Shown: positions 27,197 to 39,538 of the stretch, in pieces
Numbering within the stretch: position 1 is the stretch's first letter
How the letters are laid out: each line of letters opens with the position of its first letter
Assembly (NCBI RefSeq): GCF_051014445.1
Contig: NC_135147.1
Span: forward strand, 29,664,479-29,728,478
Reading direction: 5' to 3'
From: Colletes latitarsis
Taxonomy: Eukaryota > Arthropoda > Insecta > Hymenoptera > Colletidae
Length of the DNA stretch: 64,000 nucleotides
The notes under the pieces: generated by a model
Told to the model about the DNA's origin: nothing
The model's database searches: none
What the model saw: only the letters and a program-made list of their open reading frames with translations
Made by a program: the position numbers and the translations under genes

Positions 27197-28382
27197 ATGT
27201 GTAGGAATGTTTCTCTCTAGCATCCGACCCGCAGAATCCTCCAAACGTAACAACGGTATTTTTTGCTCGTCGAGCTTCTTCCCTCGACTCGTGGGCGGAA
27301 GTGACCAGAATCCTCGAGACTCAGCAGTTTCACGGTCCTGTATTAGCGAGACATTATAATCGCCACGACAAAATTTATGACGCGGGGCGACTACTGCTTT
27401 TACCCTGACGGCGACGGAATTATTCATAAAATATAAAGGTATTCGGAGATGAGTCCGCTAAATTTATCCAAGCATTCCTGTCGCTGTTAATTCCATCCGT
27501 TGTTGACCTTTCGCGCCAGAACGAAATTCGGCTTTCCCCTTAACCTTTCCACCGCCGAATCGAGACAGGGCTGGGCCGACCACGCAATTGCAAAAGTATT
27601 TAAAATGAAAAATTACCATTTATAATAAAATACGCGTTCGTGAAACGTTCGATTCCCCGGGTGCCCTTGGAATTTTTCGAAATCAAGACAGAGACGAGCA
27701 TCGGTGCACCGGAGGTCATCGGGAATTTTCGAGGGGCTCTTAATTAAAGTTAAACCCATTAACATGAGCTAGCGTACGTGTGCACACAATCACGTGTCGG
27801 CGTTACGTAATTTCATCGGTGGATAAGCCGTTATCTCTGGACGCGGTATCGAGCCGGAATGTATCCGCGCTGGCACACGGACAATGGCGAGCGCCAGCGG
27901 GCACTATGGTGGTCCGCAAGTGAGAAAATATGCGTGTCGGCAAGTGGAAATAAAAATCTTGGCCATTCAGACTCCTCCAGCCGTGTCTCGTTTCCTACAA
28001 ATTATGTAGGCGTCGAATAGGCAATCGTGGCGCCGTTTTTGCATACAAGAATGCAAACTTACCCTCTTTGCCTGCTTGACGCTAAGTATAGCTGCTCGAG
28101 GAAGACTAAAATCCTCTTACTGTTCGATAAATCATTATTTAGGAACGATATTTTAAGGAGCCTTGCTCGAAAATACAGAACAGGGAAAGGTACATTTCCT
28201 AACCTCTTTTGTGCCGAGTAATAACTGAAAAGTATTGACGTTTCGATTTTTCTGTTTCCCGATACAGGTGCCATTTTGCAACCCCGAACGGCTGACCGAG
28301 CGCGAGCGCGCGAACACGTCGAGACACGGACGGAAAAAAACGGACCACGGCTGCCATTTAAATAATCAAGAGGCAACGCACG

Positions 28383-28402
28383 GACGACGACGACGACGAC
28401 GA
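28383..28402. repeat. (GAC)n microsatellite
   Basis: Six to seven GAC triplets in a row. Confidence 0.9.
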
Positions 28403-28850
28403 ATTAGACGCTAAAGAAGTTTAAAAGGGCCAATATACAGGGCGGACTCCTTCTCAGGAATTATGGTCCCTAGGCCGCGTGGGCTGACCCCTCCGGTGTT
28501 CTCGTCGTCTCGCGGAAGTCCGCCATTAAAACACAGCTGGATCGAGCCAGATCTCGCGAGACGAATCTAGCCACTTCACTGTCACGGATTTGACCTCAGA
28601 TCTTGGATATCCTAGAGGCGCGCAGGCCACGCAGGGATTCGACATCCAATAAAACGAGCCACGCTCCTGCGGGATCTGCTTACAACGGAAACTTCCGCTA
28701 CCCTGTCTTCCTCGCTCTCTCGCGAAATAACGGATCTCGTGACACGAATTCTGGAAGGCGTGGCAGCTGTGCAAATCCACTGGTAAAATAACCTTCGCAT
28801 GATTCACCACCACCCCCTTTCTTTCGGGGCTATCGCCACAGCTACGATTC

Positions 28851-29164
28851 GTCAATATCGCGCCATCTCTCGATCGATACGCCACGCGAAACTCCCGCCA
28901 AAAAATGGCTATCCACGACACCGTAACGTTTCGACCAGTCAGGTTGGAAGAATCTAACGAAGATGGGAAACCTGGCGCAAGATGTGCGCTGAGAATACAG
29001 GAACGAAGATGGGAAAATTCTCAAGTAACGAATCAAAGATAAACCGTTGGAAGGTTACACGAAACACACCGTATTTGAACGCGTCCATTTCTAACCGTTA
29101 TCATAGGTCGATATCGCGCCATCTATCGGTCGATGCGACACGCGAACGTCCCGCCAAAATATGT
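28851..29164. repeat. Pair of 57-bp direct repeats 256 bp apart
   Basis: 28851-28907 and 29107-29164 share ATATCGCGCCATCT, TCGAT, CACGCGAA and TCCCGCCAAAA ending in ATG, with about eight mismatches over 57 bases. Inside the interval, AACGAAGATGGGAAA occurs twice about 50 bases apart. This points to a local duplication or two copies of a short element. Confidence 0.7.
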
Positions 29165-32100
29165 GCATGTTTACACCAAAATTTCCATGGCAGTATCGTT
29201 ACAAATCAATACCATGCTAGCAAACATCACATCGCTAAATCACATCGCTAAATAAGTTGGTTATTATGAATTTAAATTATTTCATCGCTTTATACTTATT
29301 TTCTTGAGAGGATAGTTTAACGTAAATACGCTGTCGCGAAGCTAAAAGTTACCGAGCCAGTAGTTACGAGACAGGCAGACATTGCATATTGTTGTAATAT
29401 ACGTAAACGTTGTTTAGCCATGCGACGACAAAAAGAATTGAAATTAAACCATGCGGAGAATGTCGAGACAGTTCCATTGAAATCTCATTCTCGTATGACG
29501 GAAAGCTCCACGTTCATCGTCTGTATCGTTGAAGGAAACACCCTGGAAAATCACGTGCACGCGTTGTACGTGGAAATTTATATTTTATCTGGGTACGGGA
29601 GCGTCTCTTTGCAATTTCCACGATGCCCTGAACCCGGGATGATATCGAGGTCGATCAGGCTTCCGTCTATTTCTCGAGTTGTCGACAGGACGAAAATAGA
29701 TTTTTGTTACGTACGCGATACCCCTCGGATCGGAAAGTAAACCTGGTCAAAACAATCACTGTTGACAAGGTTGACGTCTAATCGACGATCGAACTAAAAC
29801 CATCGCTAAGATAACCTACGACTGGACTATGGACTGTTCGAAAGCAATCTCAATTGTCAAATTCTGTATACGCGTATTTAAGGAAAATACTGACAATGAT
29901 AACGCGATAATGACGTACGTGTACATACTATTGTGGAAATCGTTACGAGAGGATTTCACCACGACGACGATGCCAAACCAAGCAGAAGAGGAATTGGACG
30001 AGGAAATACAGTGGTACAGACTGGAAGCGTGTGCACGGCCCCCTGACACACATCGACTCGTTAAAATAACGACATAATGGCTAATTTAGCGATAATAAGC
30101 GCGAACCGTATCGTTCGAATTAGCGTCGAAGGTGAGACGAAACTGACAAGGAGAGACGCCCGAGGAGCGAGAAAAAAAGAGACGAGAGAAACGTTAGATC
30201 AACGTGTCTGACTTACCGCATTACACTCCTATCGACCAACTATCGCCACCATACGGTCATTCTACGAACCATTTTACCTCTCGACAGGGCCGTAATGAGA
30301 CGATTCCTTTAAAATTTTATATACGATAAATATGCTGGAAAAAATCGACGATACTCAAATACTTTGTTGTACAATTTTAGTAGTTCTTCGATATCACTTT
30401 CATAGTTGGACAGAACGGTTGTAAGATGTATTCTTTGCAACGTTTATCTTTTATAGCAATTTTGTAACATTTGAATACCAGAGTACCACAGACTTTTGAA
30501 TCTAATATCAAGGAAAATTCTTCGTTATTACCGAATGTAACTAATGAAATGAAACTCGTGATAAAAGAGAAATATTATAATTGAGAATTTCTATTGATAC
30601 TTCTACTAGACTGTGCAATTGCAACTGCATGCAATCTCGGCCATCGATACGGAAAATAGACATTGTAGAAGTCAACAACCTTGGACAAAAACATTCACGA
30701 TGGTCAAGGAAGTGATTGTCAGAAGCACACATATTTCAATGAGCGGGACGATCTCAATCGCGTTCTGTGACTGTCGATTTTTCGTCGAGTCACGGAACAA
30801 AAGCAGCTTATACAGCTAATCGGCATTGTCGCCGCCGTTTCCGAAGGGGGACCAATTTTCTTTTATTATAGCTTCTATTATGCGGACGATTCGTCCGTGG
30901 ACCTTTGAAATTTAGGTCGAACCTCGTGATACATAAAAATAAGGCTGCTTTCCGTGTTCGACGCGTGGCAATCTGCCAAGGTAAAAACAAATTCGTCGGA
31001 ATCTATTCTAAACTAAAAAGTGCCATTATTAAAGAAAAATGTCAAAATTTTTAAACAAATTTTTGATTTTCATGTAATCGTCTGATGTTAATTTCTAACA
31101 CATTGTAAATATTTTTGATAATTATATTCCTAATCGACGGTAAAAATTGTATTCATTCCTTCTTAAACATACACCTGCATAATACGAATTAAGAAACGAA
31201 GAAACATGAAAGCTACATATTTTCACGCATGGCCATCGGTCACAAGCTTTCGATAGAGAGGGATAGGAAAGTAAACTACAGAATTTTCTAGGGGATTTTA
31301 CTATTTGTCGGTTCACCTTTTCCCGCGGGATGGCGACCGTTACCGACATACCCAGACCTTGACATAGATCTACGTAGTAAAATTTATCAACCAACTTGTC
31401 TTGGTCCTCGAAAATAAAACGCAGATTACTGACGATATTTGTGCTTGACACGATCTACGTAGACGATAATGAACCAATATAAATTCAATAATTTTACTAT
31501 CGTTGAAACGTAAATGCGATATTTTACTATGAAGATAAACCTAATTTCGTATAATATTTCAAAAGAGGGTATCAAAGTGACATGTTTACTTACTCTACAA
31601 TCTGTTACCTAATAATTAGCTTTGGAATAACAAAAATTAAAATTCCCACCAAACACTGGACTCTCGATAAAAAAAAGAAAACTGTACACATTCTAATTAA
31701 GAGTCTCTAAGTTCAACTACAAATTTTTACTTTGCGTCCGTTACAAAACACTTTCAAGCGATCGTATTTGCATGCGATAAATCTGTAGACCGCTTAATGC
31801 AAACCAACGAGACGTTTTACAAACGGGGATTACGTACACAGAGCCACGTGCATATTATTTTTCGAAACAGTGGTACAAGTTGATCCCTAGAATGTTTCAT
31901 TTCGTGGTCAGATAATATTTCTCGTTGCACAGATACAGAATCACGGATACGGAATCACTCCTAATAAATGTAATTATGTGCACGTACGACGCTTCCTTTA
32001 TGACACATAGATCGCAATTAACCTATTAGCGGAAGGTATTCACCCGTATATCCACTTCTATACTGTCAGTATTACTAACGATACTAAGAACAAGTGTGTC

Positions 32101-35100
32101 ATTAAACAGGTTGCGCAATTTTTTCCGACGATCAATAAGGTTATTTAAACAGTGGGATACGGTGCCACTCGACTGTATTTGTACACTCGAGTGTCCGGAT
32201 ATTTGTACGAAATGGTCTATAACTGTTTAATATCGCGAATTAAATCGACAAGGAAAATCGATAAGAAATTCTGTATGGGAAAGCTACCGAAGGGCGTGGT
32301 TCACCGGACAATATGACGTTCCTGCGTGAACACGACGCCTGCCCTCGCGACGTTCAAAACGCGCGACACAGTCAACGATGATCGCGGGGTCGATAAAATA
32401 ATCGATAACGTAAAAGGACCGCACAGAAGACGCTCGATTCAAGCGTTCCTCGTACGTTTACCCTGCACTTGGGTCGTCATCGAACCAACGTCGAACGCGT
32501 ACAAGTATAAAAATAACGAAGAATGTTACTGACCTCGGTTGCTAGCTTCCCTTTCGACGCCATCTTGACAACAATGATGGCGATCGGACGACAACCCGAT
32601 TACCTGTTGTACACGCTGCACCCACGATCACCAGCGTACCTCGATAATACGCACAACACTGACTTCTTTTCGGCCGATGCACACGCGATTCGAACACGTA
32701 CACTTGAACAGCAACGGAAATAAATTCGTTCGCGAAAACGATACGCACGACGGTCCCGAAAGCCGTGCTGACGTCACGGCACGAAGCGTCTTTTCGTACT
32801 ACCACGAACTACGAGTTCACAAGCGATACGAAGTCGACCGGACTCGGCACAATTGTGCCCCACCACTTTGGGCGACCGATACAAGTCCCTTTCACTCGCT
32901 CGCCCGATAATTATAATAAACCATCTCTCCCCCCCACCCTTTTTTCGTATACGTTTCTGTGTTATTCTCTCTGTCTATCGTGTTCTCGCGTCAACGAAGC
33001 TCGTGGAGTCCCGCGTCTTTTTTCACTCGCGACACTTGAACCTTTCTTCGTCTCTCGTCGCCACACGCCAACACGAACCGGTATTCTAGCAACGGTGTCG
33101 CACGGGGCCTTATCGTATCGTGTCCCATGCCTTCTTCGTGTCGCCGGTAGTTATCGAGCAAACGATTTATGATATGTATTCATTGTTTCCGGGCAGTGGT
33201 TGCATGCATCTCACGCGTCGACCGGCAAGCGAATTTACGAGATTGAGGTTAGGTGTCGCTTCGAAAGAAACCGTTCTCCGCCCTCCCATTCTTTCTTTCT
33301 CTCGATTGACAATCTCCGGGGGCGAAGGGAGATTCGCTTTAATTCAGAACGTATTAACCTTCCCGCACACTTTTGCCCTCGTTGATCCTCGTTGATTAAG
33401 CGCGGTCAAACGTCGCGTCGCGTACTTTTTACGAATTTCGAATGTCGCGAAAGCGGCCCAGATTCCACCGGCACGTGCCTTCTCGCTGCTCACTCGAACG
33501 GATCGATGGAATTGTGAACTCGGTAGTTCGTCGATCAATTAGTCGATCGATCGGGTCAGACGTTAAACGTAACCTTTTCGAGATTAAAACATTTTTTTGT
33601 TTTTATTAAAAGGATCGGGAAGCTCGCGGGATACTCGTATCGATTTAGCTCGTAAATGTCACGCTCAATTAATTTTCCATGGCCAGGACGAATGTGTCAC
33701 CAGGCTTCCAATTCTATTGCTTCGCTCTCATTCGCTTCGCGCTCACGTAGATGCATGTTACGAGCACTTGACGATGCGATAGTATTGCATCGGTATTGTA
33801 TAATACTTGGACTGAAACGTGGGCGGAACGCGAACTCCGCAAGTTTTGTATAAAACTCCGTTCCCGGTGAAGATAGCTGACATACTAGTGATTGAAAACC
33901 GGAAAAAAACTTCTCTCAACGTGGCTGGGACACAGGTTTTATGTGTCATCCCGATGGATAAACCGCACGAGTACAATGATTTTTAGCTGACAATTATTTT
34001 TCACTAACGCAATCTATTTTCGGTGACAACTTGCAAGCACATCGTGAATCGAGGACATCTATCGGAGTTTACGTGAAAACCGAATGTCGTAATAATTTCT
34101 AATACGTCGCTAGTTACTTGTCATTTTCAAGCATTTCTAATGATCGTCACGACGTACGGAGATTTGAATTCCTATTCGTAATGCACCAAAAACGTACGTC
34201 TCATTAATCTCTCGCGGAACAAGATCTCTACGCTGTTCGCACGCATATACCGAGTCATTTTTCACCCGGTGCATTAATGTCGGATGCATCGGACGAGAGC
34301 ACTTGCATCGAAAAGAGCAGTTTCGCTCGCGAAGCTAAGTGCATGCAAAGTTCTAGTTTCTTCGTATTTATACATCTGTTCCTTCCTCTTTTTTCTACGT
34401 CACATTGTCGCGTTATCCCCGTGCATACTAACGATTATCGATAAGATATTGATAATTTATCGATAACCTCACTCACATATATCGACGATGCAAACAGGCA
34501 TGAATGAAACATGTCGCGTATTAAAATCTTAATCTCACCTTATTTATTTTTGCTTTGGCTTAACCTCTCTTGTGCGCCTGATCAAACAGTCCACGGTAAC
34601 TTGAGACGAGCTATAACATAAAATCAGGAGATACGATAGAGTCTCGCTCTAGAAAGTAATTTCTATACGTATAAACAGAAATGCAGAATACGCGATGGAA
34701 CGAAACGAAAGAGGTTAGAGCGAACTAACCTAAAAATACAGTTTTGGTCTGTACTGGTGATACATGGCAGGAATCGATGGCGCGCCACAATGTACCTCCA
34801 AGTGTCCATCTTTGTTAAAATTCCACTTATAGTAAATATTTCTATATACTTGCAGCACTTGAATCAAACGAATTCCCAATATTTGTTTTCCGCGAACGAG
34901 ACATCATTGGCAGTTTACATTTCGTGTATTCCAAACATAAATACCGATAAATATCGATAAATCTTGACATTTATTGATGTTTGCCGATAATATTATCGTT
35001 AACAGCACCTTGAGCGGTAGCGTTTCGAAGCCAATCTTCTCTGTCGCCCGAGACCTGTTTATTTTCGATCTGGTTCATACGTGAGGCACGCCCAGCCCTG

Positions 35101-37752
35101 GAATCGTTATTGGCACAGTGGCATCGCTGGAAATTGGTATTACACACGCGTTCTATAAAGCAAAAGACTCGAAGGGTCGGCGAGACAGAAGGGACGGAGG
35201 AAAAAGGAACGTAGAAACAAGAGTACAAATTTCGTGCTTCTTCCATTTCGCGACCGAAGGAGACGAGCGTTGGCTACGACACGGCGCACCCATTTCATCT
35301 TGAAACTCTTCATCGATAGCCGAGTCGAAAAATAAATCAACTCGAGTGACCATTTATTCGAGCTCAGGGAAGGGTCCTTTGGTCCAGTCGAACGATGATC
35401 GCAAATAGTGTCCACACCTGATTGCACAGCACTCGTCCCAACCGTTAACGTTTCCTAACCTGAAACAAAACAGACCCCGGTTAGAACAAACTCGAGGCAC
35501 AGTTGTTAACTTTATCGGCAGTTGTTTTGTAGCCTATAATTTAATAGATGCTGGCAGATTTATCCGATGCGTTTACCTAACCTCAAATTATGAAAAATAA
35601 AACATTCTTTCCCGCGTATTTGGCTGGGTTATGTATTTAGGTAGATCGACCAGAACCGGGGGACCAAGATAGAAGGTGGGAGGGAACGGATTCCCACGCG
35701 TGGAGTCTTCCCCCTCCCCATCGATGGAGTTTATTCTTTCTTTGAGTTGACTGTAGCTTAAACAGACCGTTTAATGACGTTCGCGCGCACTTACGCGCGT
35801 CGTTGCTATTTTATCTTACGTGCAAGCGCAGACGTCATCCAGCCGGAATAATGTCAAGGACAAGTGCCGGCCAATCGGGCGGATCGACAAATTTGTAAAC
35901 GATTGACGCAAGGTGCACACCCTCTATAGACGGGCACGCTGTGTACATACCCTTGAAACGGTCAGTCAACTAATTTAATTAATAGCAACATACACGCTGT
36001 TATTCCCCACCCTTTTCTACTCGAGTAGAATTTTGTTTGGAACTACGAGACAAGTCTTATGGAATGATTGATCGAGTGGTGTTTGAGGACGTGTGGAAAT
36101 TAACGCAGCAATGTAATTGGGAAATTGGAAGACGTCGTGGGTCAATATTAGTTTTAATAAATTATTATTAAATGAAATATCTTCTTCACATTTTTCCTTC
36201 GCAAGCAGATAGTAAATCTTCGTTTAACGCAGCATCGCGTACCTGCAAAATAATAACGTGTAAATGATATAAGGAAGAGAATAATTGGCTACCCGAACGA
36301 TGTATTTTCCACCGGAATTATCCGATGCGCTACGTATGTCCAATAAATTTCCATCAGTCTGAAAGTGCACGCGGAATTCTATTACTGGACGGAATTCTTT
36401 TCCGTGATCCGTATAATAATCTTGCCGTCACGTGGCGACGAATGGACAGCAACAATTTCCGCTGGCCGAATCGTTGTACGTCCGCGCAGTCATTATTTCC
36501 CTTTCGTGTTCCGACTGGGTTTTCGTTAAAACATGGCGGACAAAATCAATGCACGATACTTGGTCGAAACGTTTTCATTAAAAGTTTCGAGTTACCGTTT
36601 TCTTTTCGTTTCTCTTCCGCTACTTAAACAGCACTAAATTCCTTTCAATGTAACCTGAACAACAGAAATCGTTCGCTCTATGTTGTATTCATTTAATTCA
36701 CTCAAGGACCAATCCTCTCAACTTTTAATCTTCAACACAATGGCGGCCAAAGCAGTTTTCCCTGACTGGGAAACTTACGTGTACGTCTGGACTATTTCCA
36801 GTGGCGTACTTGTTACTTTGCAGCACTCGAGTTCATTTATTTCAAGCGTTTTAAAGACATTATTCCTTTCTTTTGTCAACAGATCTCCAATTGTTTCTTC
36901 AAATCTGGGCGTAAAAAATATTTTTACAAGCCTGTGTGGTTGCGTTATCTTTGGCGAATGGTACGAGGATCTTGGGGATATTATTGTTCGCGTTATGAGA
37001 GTGTTCCAAGGCGTCACTAGATATCTTTCAGAGCCATGCGACCGGGTCGATCGTTGCGCAGAGATGTGGGTCAGGCATACGCCCGAACCCCCTGGATTTT
37101 CATCTCATCCCTTTCTCCACTCAACAGACGTGTGTAACGCGTGAATTTAACGCAAGCTCTTCTATAACTCAAAAGCTACGTTATGTATAGAACCCGGGCT
37201 CGTATAACGCATTTACTTGTTTCCGTGTTTAGTTTCACCCTTTCAAGCTCTGACGTGCATTTATGGTTCACCCTGTGTTGTTTCTCGCGTTACAGGCTCG
37301 TACTAAATTCTTACAGACAGAAAAATGTTTCGAGAACAGAAGGAACGCGTTAACCTTTGTTATTCCGTTCGAAATATACAAAAATTGTTCGGCGATTTTC
37401 CTGTGTTACGTCGGTCGCAAAATTTAATTATTCTACAATTAAGTGTACTACAATTATAATTGTAATTGCAACTGTTGAGTGTAAATGTTAAAAATGTTCA
37501 AACTTGGAACTCCAGAGACTGGAAGCAGTTAAAATATCGATCAAATATGGTTCTTACGTTATAAAGAACCGTTTATCGGGATAATTATTATAAATAACCG
37601 AAACGATTGCGGTTCCATATCGGTTACACGATGAAAATAGTAAAATAAAAAAACAGTGTCGTTTCTTAATGTAACGTTTTACTTATATTTAAAATTTAAC
37701 ATTGCAATCCGTACGAATGTGGTCCATTTTGTCAGGCAGAAATTCCTAATTC

Positions 37753-38440
37753 TTAATTGACAACCCTGGAGGGGATTTTCAAGCACATCTGGGAATTGTT
37801 ATGCTCGTCCACCAACGTCAGTTGGATGATCAGAGAAATAGTCGGGTAGCTCCTCTCGATGGGCATGTTCAGATGGTAGGTGACAAGCTCACCCTTGTCC
37901 AAGGGACACTCTGCGTCCGTGAGGTCCTTGCAAGCGTTCTGCTGGGGCAACGGGTACTTAATGTGGATGTTTCCAAGCTGAACATCCACCACTGGTTTCA
38001 GGCTTTTAGTGTTCTCGGCTATAACAAATGTTAATGCATTATATCTGGCTACCGTGAAATTGAGTTTAGTTTTCCCTTTATTGCGTGTCGTTTTACTTAC
38101 TGACGCGGAACTTGATGTCGGCCATCACGTTGGTACCCCTTTTGAAGGAGCAGGGGAGCGTTTGGCATGCTGAGATGACCACGTTCTCAGGCGCTGGGAC
38201 GCCGTTGCAGGTCTGGAACGACGACTGCATGGAGTCGGCGACCAGGAACACGGCCATGATGTAAACTGCAATTACAATTTCCCTTGGTTAGAATCGAATT
38301 GAAATTTTTCAATTTCTTTTTACCATGTAAAGTATTTTTAAGTATTTAAAGATCGTAAGAATCAAATGTGTTGGAAACGTAGAGGTATTGCAGATTGAAT
38401 TTTTAAGTAAATGGTACCAACCATAAGCGAGGAATGCCAT
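37753..38440 (-). CDS. NPC2-like secreted lipid/sterol-binding protein (MD-2-related domain)
   Basis: Coding exons on the minus strand are 38440-38422, 38265-38101 and 38018-37753, all with GT..AG introns; the join is 450 nt and gives 149 aa, the usual length of the family. Residues 1-19 form a hydrophobic signal peptide (MAFLAYVYIMAVFLVADS). The mature part carries six cysteines at 26, 40, 45, 91, 99 and 140, the spacing that forms three disulfides in NPC2 proteins, plus an N-glycosylation sequon (NNS, 135-137) and a family-type stretch VDVQLGNIHIKYPLP. NPC2 proteins bind sterols or other small hydrophobic ligands in a beta-sandwich pocket and act in lysosomes or as secreted carriers; insects have several paralogues with roles in sterol handling, immunity and chemosensation. 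Which paralogue this is cannot be told. The first coding exon has only 19 nt. A TATA/Inr promoter lies just upstream. Confidence 0.95.
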
Positions 38441-38466
38441 TGTGCTGTTCGTTTGGGGTCTGGAAC

Positions 38467-38502
38467 AACTGATACTCGGGACGAATCGAAGCTAGCTATT
38501 TA
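38467..38502 (-). promoter_or_regulatory. TATA + initiator core promoter of the NPC2-like gene
   Basis: Reading the minus strand, TAAATA (38502-38497) lies 27-32 bases before the A of TCAGTT (38472-38467), which matches the arthropod initiator. The predicted start at 38470 gives a 30-nt 5' leader before the ATG at 38438-38440. Spacing and both elements fit a classic focused promoter; the call is from sequence only. Confidence 0.7.
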
Positions 38503-38935
38503 TTCTCTGTTACTATCTAATCGAGTACCAATAATCGGGACTAATTATCGTCGGCCATATTCAAAAACACTTGAAACGCGCACCTGACTTAGACAAACTA
38601 CACGTAACCGTCGAATTATCAATAAAAATCGTTTAAAAAGCATAGAAGCATCGTTTCTACGCGCAGAGATTAGAAAAATGTGATTGTATAATGTTGCAGG
38701 TGGCACGGATAAGAGCACATTAACGTGGCATTGTGTAAATTCACGTGGAAGAAAAATACGATAAAGCCTTATCACCGATTTTGAGAATCGATGGAAAGTC
38801 TGGTCTTGGTTGAATACAATTTATTTAGTCCAACAGATGAGAAACAAAACGAATACACAATAAAGAAATAATAATAGTAGAATATAGACGAGCAATCTTT
38901 ATCCCCGACAATTACTGTTTTATTGGTAGGTGCCT

Positions 38936-39351
38936 AAATTTTTCGGCGAAAAACAATTTTTTCAAATCGTTCTAAAAAAATTATTTTCGGTTGCGGGGGT
39001 CGATTACAATCATTTTTGGTCATTACACATACCCTCGAAATCCTACCCACTTTGTAGAAAAAAATTCGAGAAGATGTGAAATTTTTCGACGGAAAAAAAA
39101 AAATTTCAAATCGTTTTGGAAAAATTATTTTTGGCTGCGGGGGTCGATCACAATCATTTTTGGTCATTACACATACCCCCGAAATCCTACGCACTTTCGA
39201 GAAAAAAATTCAGTACGGTCGGAACTTTAAACGTTGATAACTTTTTAACGAAGCCTCGATCAACAAATTGATATTTTTGATTTTCGTCTTATTTTGGCCT
39301 CTAGAAACCCCCTATTAAAATTTTTCCCAGGGGTGGCCGAACACCCTGTAT
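38936..39351. repeat. CACCCTGTA-end repeat, copy b (with internal 144-bp tandem duplication)
   Basis: The fullest copy of this family in the window. A 144-bp unit containing GCGGGGGTCGAT, ACAATCATTTTTGGTCATTA and CGAAATCCTAC is present twice (GCGGGGG at 38993 and 39137). It is followed by the segment shared with copy a, ending GGGTGGCCGAACACCCTGTA. The short ORFs on both strands here repeat themselves because of the duplication and are not genes. It sits between the NPC2-like gene and the dehydrogenase gene. Confidence 0.85.
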
Positions 39352-39507
39352 GTATATCACCACGATTACTTCGTCAGATCGATAATTCACATATTGCATA
39401 GTACCAGTATTAAGGGCAGGATATTTTAAATAAATACAGTAACAAATTGTTAATCAATGTTTTCACGAATTAAATATATTAATCGTGTAAATCAGAATTT
39501 GTTTGTT

Positions 39508-39523
39508 TTTATTAAAATTTATT
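39508..39523 (-). terminator. Poly(A) signals of the dehydrogenase gene
   Basis: AATAAA occurs twice on the minus strand (39523-39518 and 39513-39508), 16-31 bases after the stop codon at 39541-39539. Confidence 0.6.
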
Positions 39524-39538
39524 CCAATAATCCTTTTC

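Larger units (their letters stand above)
27197..37752. other. Long gene-poor stretch
   Basis: Apart from the short repeats listed separately I find no exon I would defend. The longest candidate is a plus ORF at 36680-37144 (154 codons; an inner ATG at 36739 is followed by AAKAVFPDWETY). It has no recognised domain, and its minus strand is also open (36775-37017), so it stays unassigned. A CRE-like TGACGTCA lies at 32769-32776. The region could be intergenic or part of a long intron of a gene outside the window. Confidence 0.4.

Noticed and set aside
24220..32776. Two TGACGTCA octamers (24220-24227, 32769-32776) as AP-1/CRE control sites
   Set aside because: Perfect octamers, but far from any gene found; expected by chance about once per 65 kb at equal base use, so two are not remarkable in CpG-rich DNA.
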